52,639 nt of DNA from a virus. The stretch spans positions 1 through 52,639 of the IMG/VR virus record IMGVR_UViG_3300017740_000007; one strand, given 5' to 3'. The notes under the pieces are model-generated. The model made no database searches, was not told the DNA's origin, and worked only from the letters and a program-made list of their open reading frames with translations. Positions within the stretch are counted from its first letter, which is position 1. The number at the start of each line of letters is the position of its first letter. Of this stretch, positions 45,684 to 52,639 are shown in pieces. The position numbers and the translations under genes were made by a program.

Positions 45684-46835
45684 TTACTTTTTATTACTCC
45701 TAATCTTTAAACCCCTACCGTGGTCGGTGTTTATAGATTTTATTTGCATACCTGATTTTGTGCTTCCAACTTCCGGAGCGGTACGAGTAGTCATATTTAC
45801 ATTTTTCAACTTTCTCATTTGCTCATCTGCTGCTGCAGATTTGCCCTGCTCATAAAAGAATTTAGCAAACTTCTCAGGATGCATTGCCATTGCTAGTGAC
45901 CTGTGGTAACCTTCTGCGTTTTTAAGAGAACCATCTGACTCCTGATACTTTTCAATAAAAGTACTAGGATTAGAATGAACTTTTAACAACTCATCTGCAT
46001 CACCGGGTGAAAAGTAAACTTTGTTATCGTCTAGCGTAAACTCAAAACCTTTGAACTCACTGAATACATTGTTTGTTTTTTCTAGATAAACTTCCCTCGC
46101 TCTTGAGTTCCGTTCACCGATTGTCTTCGCTTCAGCTATATATTGCTTATATGCCTTGTATTCGTCTGTTTCAGATTCAGGAATAGAATCCCTTTTCGAC
46201 TCGAGAGGGACCTTATATAACTCCTGTTGCTTGACAAAAAAATCTTTGGCTTTAGCAATAGTTTTTTTCTTTGCTAATTTAATTTTTCTAATTTGCTTTT
46301 CATCATCAACATCTTCATCGTATTGATAATCTTCCATAAGTTCTGTGATGTCTTCAGCATCAAGACCTTTTTCAGTTGCAGTTAGATATTCTCTTAGCAA
46401 TCTATCGGGTTCCATTTCATCATAGTTCTTTTGCATTTTTGCAAAGTCCTCGAATCCACGACCCGTTTCTTTTTTGTATTTAAGATACTTAGCTACATCT
46501 TCAGGAAGAGGTTTCTCCTCTCTCTGTTGATTTAACTCGTCAAGAGATTTATACTCTTTACCGTATCTATTTCCAATATATTTAAGAACGTCATCCTCAC
46601 TTAACTCTGAGGATTGAGTTTTAATTTCTTCTTGTGGAACTTGCTTCTTCTCAGCTTCAGGTTCCGGTTTTTTTTCTTCTGTTGTAGTTTCTACTTTAGT
46701 AGACTCAACAACCTTATCTTCTGCTACAGGAGGTTGTCCTGTTGTTGACTCCTGATGTTTGTCTAACAATTCTTGTTCAACTTGTTGTACAGACTTTTCT
46801 TCAGTCGCTCCGACTTCTTTTACTTTTATTTCCAT
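45684..46835 (-). CDS. Scaffold-like acidic assembly protein
   Basis: This 383-residue, strongly charged protein lies between portal and capsid genes, as scaffolds do. The first 90 residues are acidic and disordered-looking (TEEKKPEPEAEKKQVPQEEI). The middle is a long helical part (EDITELMEDYQYDEDVDDEK) and the end is basic (IKSINTDHGRGLKIRSNKK), like scaffolds whose C-terminus touches the capsid. No protease domain is visible. A TAACTTTG box at 46859-46866 suggests a start for scaffold plus capsid transcription. Confidence 0.75.
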   Translation of the reverse strand: MEIKVKEVGATEEKSVQQVEQELLDKHQESTTGQPPVAEDKVVESTKVETTTEEKKPEPEAEKKQVPQEEIKTQSSELSEDDVLKYIGNRYGKEYKSLDELNQQREEKPLPEDVAKYLKYKKETGRGFEDFAKMQKNYDEMEPDRLLREYLTATEKGLDAEDITELMEDYQYDEDVDDEKQIRKIKLAKKKTIAKAKDFFVKQQELYKVPLESKRDSIPESETDEYKAYKQYIAEAKTIGERNSRAREVYLEKTNNVFSEFKGFEFTLDDNKVYFSPGDADELLKVHSNPSTFIEKYQESDGSLKNAEGYHRSLAMAMHPEKFAKFFYEQGKSAAADEQMRKLKNVNMTTRTAPEVGSTKSGMQIKSINTDHGRGLKIRSNKK

Positions 46836-46858
46836 ATTTTATTAAATTTAATTTTATA

Positions 46859-46866
46859 CAAAGTTA
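46859..46866 (-). promoter_or_regulatory. Leftward -7 box before scaffold and capsid genes
   Basis: The minus strand reads TAACTTTG (fits TAnnTTTG), 24 nt upstream of ATG 46835, in the 59-nt gap after the portal gene. Confidence 0.5.
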
Positions 46867-46894
46867 CACAAAAAATAATATACTTTTAGACAAC

Positions 46895-49330
46895 TTATCT
46901 CGGGTTGAACTCAGCTAAATCAAAGCCATCCAAACTATCTTCATTAGATTCAAAATTCATTGGTGGAAGATTGTTCTTACGTTGATTGATTAATTTAGAT
47001 TGTTCAGAATTAGCTTGAGATATACGTTCAGACTTTGCTTTTTCTCTTTGGTCTTCTCTAGACTGTAAGCCTTGAGCATCCATCTGTCTTAATTGCATAT
47101 TTATTGCAAACTCTTCTTGCATTAATTGTGACTTCAACATTGCTTCTTGTTTCATTTTTTCTATTTCAAAAGCAATATCTCCTTGTCTAAATTGTAATTT
47201 AGCTTGAGTTTCCATTTGCAACTTTTGCTGATTAGCTTGTATAGTCATTTCTTGTTGCTTAATCATTTGTTGAGATTTCATAGCTTGTTGTTGCATAGCC
47301 ATCTTCTCTTCTCTTTCTTGCTTAGAAATACGCTTCATTTTCAAAAGCTGATTAGCAAGTTTCATATTTTTTATTTCACGAATATCAATTGCATCTTCAA
47401 GATTAATATCTCCTTTAGATAAAGCCATTTGAATATTTTGTTCTAATTGTGCTTTTTGTTCTTCATCAGGTGATAGTTCAATAAATATTCCAAAATCATA
47501 AATATATAAGTCAGAGATATCTCCAAGTATAGATACGTTGTATTTACCTATTTGATTTATAAACTCTTCTTTAAAGTCAGCATACTGTAAAATATCTGCT
47601 ACTCTATAAGTTATAGCTTCAGATAAACTTTTATAAATATATAAACCTGCTTGTAGTATATGTCTTGTAGCTACATTAGAATTTAATGCCGCCATTTTTT
47701 GTAATCCAACTAAAGAGTTTGAATCAGGCATACTCGCATCTCTTGCCTCATTAAGACCTGTTACAGTTCTAATTTGGTTTAAATAATGATTATAATTAGT
47801 TATAAGCATTTGTGTTTTAGATGCTCCTGAATTTGAAGTCAATTCTTTAATAGGAACTTTACCTTGGTTATAATCACCATCTTGAGTATAACTTCTACCT
47901 ATTACACTACCTGTTTGAAAATATAATCTTAAAGCATCTTCAGGATTATATGCGTTTCCGTTTCCTAAATCAACTTCACCCAATCCATCGGCATCAATAA
48001 ATACACCATCAGGCACAACTCTAGATATAACTTGTTGTAGTTTTAAATGTGTGATTTGAATCAAGTCTGCAAAAGGAACCATACGTCTAACTAAAGACTC
48101 AATTACTCCTTTGTACATTCTTGGTGCATTAGCTACATAATTAGGTATAGCGTGTTGTGTTGCAGATTGTGGTCTAACCATATTCTCCATTAGCTTCCAC
48201 TGTAAAAGAATATTAGTTCCCATAACCATAACACCTTCATACCATACATCAATAGTTTTTGACTCTTTTGTAAAGTTACCTTCATCCATCATTTCATCAG
48301 GTGGATTGAAATTATCATCTTTTTCAATCATACTTACATTACCATTATCTTTTACTTTTCTTTTATAAACAACTTTTTTTGTTGTTTTATAATTAAAGTA
48401 CATAACGGTTGCAGTATCTTTATAAAAGATATCGTTTTGATATGCTTGTGCATTATTATAATAATCATACCAACTCTGAGAATATTGAGATATCTCATCT
48501 AAATCTTCATTAGTTAAAGTTGGGTCAATCTTTTTTAATTCTATAATAGGAAGAGTTTTAATCTCACCCCAATAAAAACAATCTCTAAAGTAAGGGTCTT
48601 CAGTATAACTATATACTATATTAGCAGGGTCTACATAACTAATCTTTACTCCATCTCCGGGTAAAAACTCGTGCTTCGCAACTGCTAAACCTAGAACAGT
48701 CATATCATAATCTAACCTCTTTCTTGTGTCATCATATTTATTAGCTTCAAACAAAGTACTAATTGCTTCTTCTTCAGCTATTTCTATTGCAGGTTTATAA
48801 TTTAATTGCATATACAACTTCAACTCTTCATCAGAATTCGGAAGTTCTTCAGGCTCTACTGTAAAAGGATTTGCTCCGGTTTTCTTTTGTATAGTTTCAA
48901 GCATAGGTTTTGCGACCATTTGTCCCTCAACCATCTGTTGGTACTTGCTTCTTTTAGATTGTGATAATGCATCTTGAGCAAAAGCTTTAGGTACAAATTC
49001 TCTGCTCTGCATTCCGTTTACTACAATATCAACAAACTTAGGCAATACAGGTACAGGTGTCCAATCTAAATTTAGATAAGACAAATCACCATCTATTGCT
49101 AATTCATTTTTGTATTTAGCTACTGACTGTTCTCCTCTTGCGTATAATCTGAGTCTATGGAAGTCTCTCCATTGATTATAATACCTACAACTATTTCCGT
49201 CTCTTTTAAACCATTCGTACTGAATAGCTTGTCCGATTTGTAAACCAAATTCGTCAGTAGCTTTTTCTGAATCTGAAACAAATTGACTAGGAAATCCTGT
49301 AGATGATATGTTAATGTCTACTTTCTTCAT
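46895..49330 (-). CDS. Portal protein (crAss-like type) with Gln-rich coiled-coil end
   Basis: This 811-residue protein should form the twelve-part ring through which DNA is packaged. The N-terminal region has the crAss-like portal features YNQWRDFHRLRLYARGEQSV, then SYLNLDWTPVPVLPKFVDIV and VNGM. The core continues with KYDDTRKRLDYDMTVLGLAV and the conserved helical region around VRRMVPFADLIQITHLKLQQ. The last 150 residues are a Gln/Met-rich coiled coil (EKMAMQQQAMKSQQMIKQQE), a barrel-type end, then an acidic tip. The start overlaps the terminase stop by 4 nt (ATGA). The length is about the usual 800 for this group. Confidence 0.88.
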   Translation of the reverse strand: MKKVDINISSTGFPSQFVSDSEKATDEFGLQIGQAIQYEWFKRDGNSCRYYNQWRDFHRLRLYARGEQSVAKYKNELAIDGDLSYLNLDWTPVPVLPKFVDIVVNGMQSREFVPKAFAQDALSQSKRSKYQQMVEGQMVAKPMLETIQKKTGANPFTVEPEELPNSDEELKLYMQLNYKPAIEIAEEEAISTLFEANKYDDTRKRLDYDMTVLGLAVAKHEFLPGDGVKISYVDPANIVYSYTEDPYFRDCFYWGEIKTLPIIELKKIDPTLTNEDLDEISQYSQSWYDYYNNAQAYQNDIFYKDTATVMYFNYKTTKKVVYKRKVKDNGNVSMIEKDDNFNPPDEMMDEGNFTKESKTIDVWYEGVMVMGTNILLQWKLMENMVRPQSATQHAIPNYVANAPRMYKGVIESLVRRMVPFADLIQITHLKLQQVISRVVPDGVFIDADGLGEVDLGNGNAYNPEDALRLYFQTGSVIGRSYTQDGDYNQGKVPIKELTSNSGASKTQMLITNYNHYLNQIRTVTGLNEARDASMPDSNSLVGLQKMAALNSNVATRHILQAGLYIYKSLSEAITYRVADILQYADFKEEFINQIGKYNVSILGDISDLYIYDFGIFIELSPDEEQKAQLEQNIQMALSKGDINLEDAIDIREIKNMKLANQLLKMKRISKQEREEKMAMQQQAMKSQQMIKQQEMTIQANQQKLQMETQAKLQFRQGDIAFEIEKMKQEAMLKSQLMQEEFAINMQLRQMDAQGLQSREDQREKAKSERISQANSEQSKLINQRKNNLPPMNFESNEDSLDGFDLAEFNPR

Positions 49331-51555
49331 CTAATAATTTCGCTTATTGTACCTTTATTACTATACCTTGCAAAGTTAACCTTTATTTTTGAAACTTTTT
49401 GCTGAGGTATATATAGGTGTTTCTGACAAGCCATAATCGCTAACCCCGAGGAAATACTAGCATCAAACTTAGTTCTATTACTTATGTCAAATTTTGCCCA
49501 ATCTTCTAAAGTTCTTGTAAAAATGCAATCACCCATTTCATTATTTTCTTTCATTCCTATGTTTGCATCTATGTAAGATTCTATTGCAGAAGCGTGTGCT
49601 TGTTTTACTGCTTCACTTGAATTAGGAATACCACCTAATTCTTTTTCAGTCTTTGATAATTTATTATAGTGTTTGTCAGGTCTATTTAAACAAAAATTTC
49701 TATATCCTCTATTTTTAAAATGATATAGCAATCTAGGTTTATTATTCTCTATAAGTATTGGCATACCATAAAACACACAAGCTTTTAATACATCTTCAAA
49801 AAATATTTCTGCCGTTTGAGGTCTAGCAACATATTCTAAAAAAAACTCATTACTTGGAGCATCATCCATATTAAACATAGTTAAACCGTGCAAGGCTCCA
49901 TTAGAACCTCCACCACCTACAGTTCCTGATATATCATAACTATCACATCCGAATGCACCTATATGTTTATTGCCCGGTGTTTTTTTACCATTAATACTTT
50001 CTACTCTGTTTTGTAGATTTTTTGATGGAGTCCAAGATACATAAAACCTACCTCTTTGATTTGGAGTAAACTCAACCTTAGAATCTTTTATTCCATTTTT
50101 CCAAACTAAATCTCCTCTTGTTAAATGATGGTCTATTATTAAAGAATCATTGTAATCTATTTGCTGATATATTTTGGTAAGATTAAATATAGATTGCTTA
50201 CTCTCATCTCTAAATGCGTGTGATTCACTTCTAGGAAATTGTCTATAAAATTCATTTAATGCATCAGGGTCTTTCTTTAATGAATCCACTTCATTATCCC
50301 AATAGTCTACTGCTCCTTGATATATTGTTTCTCCATCAATTCCTTCAACACCTTGTTCGGGATTTTTAAAAACAGGCATTCCATACCTATCTATAAACCC
50401 CTCCATATTCCATTCCATAGGGATGAAAAGTGAATACATACCGCTTTTGGTTTGACCATTGGCATTTCTGTTTAATACATTAGAATTATTGTATAAATTT
50501 TTAAAGTTGTCACCACCCTTATCTAAAGCATTTGATGTAGAACCCATCATACATTTACCAATAATTTTACTACCAAGACGTAGACAGGTTTTAGTTACTC
50601 TCCAATTATTTAAAATATTATTAGGCTTTATCCATTTACCACTTTCATCGTGAACTAATAGTAAAAGTTTTTCACCATCGTAAGAGTTGTCATCTGTGTT
50701 CTTCCAATCTATTGTAGTATCTAATCCATACAACTCATCATTGGTTGTATCGTACATATTTTTTTTAGTTATCTTTGCAGCCGGAATTCTAAAAGCTAGT
50801 TCTGTTTTAGGTTTATCCATACCATCCATAATAGGTTTAAAGAAAAATGGTAGTCTACTATTTATTGGAACAACCTTATCTGTAAACATTTTTTTTGCAT
50901 CAGAACCTGTCTTAGACAGTATACCAACTCTAGAATCTTTAGCTAGAGTTCCGGTATTTACACATTCAGAAGATGACATAAAAGAAAATCCTGAACGTCT
51001 TATCTTTAAATAAATCATTCCGAAACTTCTTGTGTCAGCTTTACAAGCTTCCCAAAAAATAAACAATAATCTATTAGCTTCTCTAAAATCAGGATAACCA
51101 ACATCAATAGATGTCCACTGTAAATACATATAATGTGCTCCTGTTATATAGGTAGGAATACCGTTTGACATATACCATAAACCTTGTTCTCTTCTATCAA
51201 ACTCTTCCTCTATATAATCAACCCACCTATCTTTAAACTCTGAGGACATTTCATTCCACTGAAATATTGATTGAATCTTTGATAAAGCTTTAGGCAGTTC
51301 TTGTCTTTCCCAATACTGTTCTTCTTTTTTTGAGTGTCTTTGAAGACACTTTTTTGGTTCTAATGGAAGTGCTATACTTAGTCCTTGAATAGAAATTATG
51401 TTTCCTATTTGTCCGCTTTTAGAAATGACAATAAAATCATATTTAGAATTGTATCCATATTTCCACGTTTTAGCCTTGTTCTTAGACGTTAAAACATTTT
51501 TAGGTACAATACCTTCAAGTACTTTATATAATTTATTTAGACCTTCTTTCTGCAA
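49327..51555 (-). CDS. terL: Terminase large subunit (crAss-like type)
   Basis: This 742-residue packaging motor has an ATPase and a nuclease domain. Residues about 130-195 read GIPTYITGAHYMYLQWTSID and IYLKIRRSGFSFMSSSE, the latter standing where a Walker A loop is expected in an unusual form. Walker B is LLLLVHDESGKW with Asp303-Glu304. The RNase H-like nuclease shows GAFGCDSYDISG (first Asp near 535), PILIENN and a later Asp-containing region (TRTLEDWAKFDISNRTKFDA). Sequence style and length match crAss-like TerL. It overlaps the following portal gene by 4 nt. Palindrome copy 11 lies in its N-terminal part, read as CLQRHS. Confidence 0.93.
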   Translation of the reverse strand: MQKEGLNKLYKVLEGIVPKNVLTSKNKAKTWKYGYNSKYDFIVISKSGQIGNIISIQGLSIALPLEPKKCLQRHSKKEEQYWERQELPKALSKIQSIFQWNEMSSEFKDRWVDYIEEEFDRREQGLWYMSNGIPTYITGAHYMYLQWTSIDVGYPDFREANRLLFIFWEACKADTRSFGMIYLKIRRSGFSFMSSSECVNTGTLAKDSRVGILSKTGSDAKKMFTDKVVPINSRLPFFFKPIMDGMDKPKTELAFRIPAAKITKKNMYDTTNDELYGLDTTIDWKNTDDNSYDGEKLLLLVHDESGKWIKPNNILNNWRVTKTCLRLGSKIIGKCMMGSTSNALDKGGDNFKNLYNNSNVLNRNANGQTKSGMYSLFIPMEWNMEGFIDRYGMPVFKNPEQGVEGIDGETIYQGAVDYWDNEVDSLKKDPDALNEFYRQFPRSESHAFRDESKQSIFNLTKIYQQIDYNDSLIIDHHLTRGDLVWKNGIKDSKVEFTPNQRGRFYVSWTPSKNLQNRVESINGKKTPGNKHIGAFGCDSYDISGTVGGGGSNGALHGLTMFNMDDAPSNEFFLEYVARPQTAEIFFEDVLKACVFYGMPILIENNKPRLLYHFKNRGYRNFCLNRPDKHYNKLSKTEKELGGIPNSSEAVKQAHASAIESYIDANIGMKENNEMGDCIFTRTLEDWAKFDISNRTKFDASISSGLAIMACQKHLYIPQQKVSKIKVNFARYSNKGTISEIIR
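49371..49378 (-). promoter_or_regulatory. Possible -7 box inside the end of terL
   Basis: The minus strand reads TAACTTTG, 41 nt before the portal ATG and within terL codons. It could start a portal transcript; being inside a gene makes chance more likely. Confidence 0.3.
51334..51349 (-). repeat. 16-bp palindrome family, copy 11
   Basis: GTGTCTTTGAAGACAC on the plus strand, inside terL, flanked by T/A runs on both sides (TTTTTTGA before, TTTTTTGG after). Confidence 0.95.
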
Positions 51556-51814
51556 ATCCTTGTTTTGTATCTGTTTTTTTGGCTCCCCTTTCTAATGACT
51601 CAATAGCTTCCTTCTCCGATTCTATTCTATTTAATATTTCAAAAGCATCAAAGATTGCTAACTTTTTTGTAGCTGCTGCATTTTTTAATCTATCAGCAGA
51701 TAAGTCATCTTCAGGGTCGTGTTTAATAATTGCTTCCTTCGCCACCTTTATCAGTTGTTCCACTGCCCTGTGACCTGCTTCTATTATTTTTAATTTTATT
51801 TCTTTTGATTTCAT
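51533..51814 (-). CDS. Small helical protein before terL, terminase small subunit candidate
   Basis: This 93-residue helical protein (IEAGHRAVEQLIKVAKEAII, LSADRLKNAAATKKLAIFDA, FEILNRIESEKEAIESLE) overlaps the terL start by 23 nt. Position directly before terL, small size, basic helices and a coiled-coil-like end would suit a small terminase subunit, though no helix-turn-helix is evident. crAss-like phages carry a comparable small gene at this place. Confidence 0.7.
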   Translation of the reverse strand: MKSKEIKLKIIEAGHRAVEQLIKVAKEAIIKHDPEDDLSADRLKNAAATKKLAIFDAFEILNRIESEKEAIESLERGAKKTDTKQGFAERRSK

Positions 51815-51896
51815 TTTTAAATCTTTTCTTTTTTCTTATTGGAATAGGTGAGCCATCGTGCTCATTCCATTCGTCTTCCCAAAAAATATAACTCAT
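51723..51896 (-). CDS. Small hypothetical protein, 57 residues
   Basis: ATG 51896-51894 to TAA 51725-51723. It begins MSYIFWEDEWNEHDGSPIPI, a convincing protein start with Trp and acidic residues, then turns Lys/Arg/Asn-rich. The last 92 nt overlap the following gene in another frame, so the real product might be shorter or a programmed shift into the next frame could occur. No family is recognised. Confidence 0.45.
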   Translation of the reverse strand: MSYIFWEDEWNEHDGSPIPIRKKKRFKNEIKRNKIKNNRSRSQGSGTTDKGGEGSNY

Positions 51897-51916
51897 ATGT
51901 AATAAAGATATAGTTC

Positions 51917-52480
51917 TCAAAGTATCATTGTTATTTGATGGTCAAACATTCTGTATAGTTTTTCTCCATCAATATTAAACTCATATTCACTTTCAGGTTT
52001 GTAACACACTTTAACTCCTTTTGTAACCCCTTTAGATTTTAAATATTCATTAGGATATTTTACAATTCCAATTAAAGGTTCTTCGCTTAATGGTTTATAA
52101 ATATAAGAATCTTCTACCGGTGCAGGTTTAATAAAACAATATCTATCTATTGCATTCCACTCTACACCATTATGATATGCATAGTATTGTTCTTCATCTA
52201 TAAAAAATAAATCATCTTTAAAATAACTTTTGCCACTTTGAACTTTTCCCTGCATATCATTATAATATTTAAAAACATTATGATGTACAAGTAATTTATC
52301 TCCTTTCTCTATAGGTCCATTATAATCAAGAGGAAGTTCTATAACCTCAGCTTGTCTATTAGAAAACCTATGGTCCTCCTGTGACGTACTGATTATAAAA
52401 TCAATATTCCCGTAAGTCTTTGTGTTATCGTATCTTTTACCCTTTAAAGGCTTTACAATAAAAGAAGTTGGTGAATTCAT
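51917..52480 (-). CDS. Double GroES-like protein (candidate second co-chaperonin)
   Basis: This 187-residue protein appears to hold two GroES-type halves. Half one (about 5-120): SFIVKPLKGKRYDNTKTYGN, then AEVIELPLDYNGPIEKGDKL, LLVHHNVFKYY, and FFIDEEQYYAYHNGVEWNAI. Half two (about 121-187): RYCFIKPAPVEDS, GIVKYPNEYLKSKGVTKGVK, VCYKPESEYEFNIDGEKLYR, MFDHQITMIL. Both show the GroES order KP, then G.V, then G.KV, then a strand pair and an acidic ending. The match is by pattern, not a strong identity. It lies between the lysis genes and the terminase. It may be a capsid-specific lid for the phage GroEL, as T4 gp31 is for host GroEL (inference). Confidence 0.6.
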   Translation of the reverse strand: MNSPTSFIVKPLKGKRYDNTKTYGNIDFIISTSQEDHRFSNRQAEVIELPLDYNGPIEKGDKLLVHHNVFKYYNDMQGKVQSGKSYFKDDLFFIDEEQYYAYHNGVEWNAIDRYCFIKPAPVEDSYIYKPLSEEPLIGIVKYPNEYLKSKGVTKGVKVCYKPESEYEFNIDGEKLYRMFDHQITMIL

Positions 52481-52488
52481 AATTTAAT

Positions 52489-52639
52489 TTATGAGCCACA
52501 ACCAAAACAATCTATGTGTGAATCAGTTGGCTTGACTCCATTTAATTTCATTTTAATATTATGGATTTTATCTGCAAGTTCCATTTCTTGCTCGAATGTT
52601 AGATTGGGTTGCTTCTTTTGTTCTGTATAAATTTCAAGT
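52489..52639 (-). CDS. Small protein with C-terminal CFGCGS, C-terminal part (starts at 38 if circular)
   Basis: The window's right end cuts a leftward gene whose last 50 codons are visible, ending MKLNGVKPTDSHIDCFGCGS. Read with the 38 nt at the left end, it becomes a complete 62-residue protein, with GTA split across the junction and no frame break. The CFGCGS end with two cysteines is conserved-looking and seen in other Bacteroidota phages near the terminase genes. Function is unknown. Confidence 0.65.
   Translation of the reverse strand, partial: LEIYTEQKKQPNLTFEQEMELADKIHNIKMKLNGVKPTDSHIDCFGCGS

Noticed and set aside
1-52639. Integrase, transposase, CRISPR array or restriction-modification cassette
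   Set aside because: None was recognised in any translated frame or as a repeat pattern; the genome looks virulent.

Overview
The window looks like the whole genome of a virulent, tailed (podovirus-type) phage of a Bacteroidota host, most likely a marine flavobacterium. It is AT-rich. Its promoter-like sites fit the Bacteroidota form (TAnnTTTG at -7), and its early genes have A-rich leaders instead of Shine-Dalgarno sites. The terminase, portal, major capsid protein and large tail protein resemble, from memory, the crAss-like (Crassvirales) structural module. No integrase, transposase or CRISPR array was seen. The two ends of the window join in frame: the gene leaving position 1 on the minus strand continues at 52639 and closes as a 62-residue protein. 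I therefore treat the sequence as a circular or circularly permuted map of 52,639 bp.

Layout. A control region (6489-7009) separates two blocks. Rightward (7010-22735) lie the early and replication genes. First comes an amidoligase / glutamine amidotransferase-cyclotransferase / secreted transglycosylase island (7.7-11.5 kb), then many small unknown proteins, then recombination and replication genes: a Rad52/Sak-like annealing protein, a PD-(D/E)XK exonuclease, an SSB-tailed small protein, an SF3 primase-helicase, an SF2 helicase, a VRR-NUC nuclease, two DnaA-domain-IV-like proteins and another small nuclease-like protein. No DNA polymerase or RNA polymerase was recognised. Leftward, from 6463 down through position 1 and on from 52639 to 22697, runs the late block: GroEL and GroES, a run of tiny basic proteins, the lysis genes (amidase, small membrane protein), a double GroES-like protein, terminase, portal, scaffold-like protein, capsid, connectors, a 1614-residue tail protein, receptor-binding candidates and three ejection-type proteins including one of 2639 residues with a zinc-peptidase motif. 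A lone rightward winged-helix gene (3458-3889) and a tRNA-Arg(TCT) interrupt the leftward block.

The most striking finds are two. (1) A complete type III hammerhead ribozyme at 8674-8724, just 3' of the amidoligase gene and directly after a long hairpin. (2) A 16-bp palindrome, GTGTCTTYAAAGACAC, present eleven times (ten exact to that form or its complement, one with a single mismatch). It occurs inside genes in different frames, between genes, in the hairpin before the ribozyme and as the stem of the terminator after the capsid gene. How the amidoligase island, ribozyme and palindrome work together is not described as far as I know.

Inferred logic: early transcripts start near 6930 and again near 10370, 12410 and 13630. 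The amidoligase mRNA may be cut from its downstream neighbours by the ribozyme. Replication is primed and unwound by the phage primase-helicase with a borrowed polymerase. Late genes run from several TAnnTTTG promoters with hairpin terminators, and phage chaperonins help fold the virion proteins.
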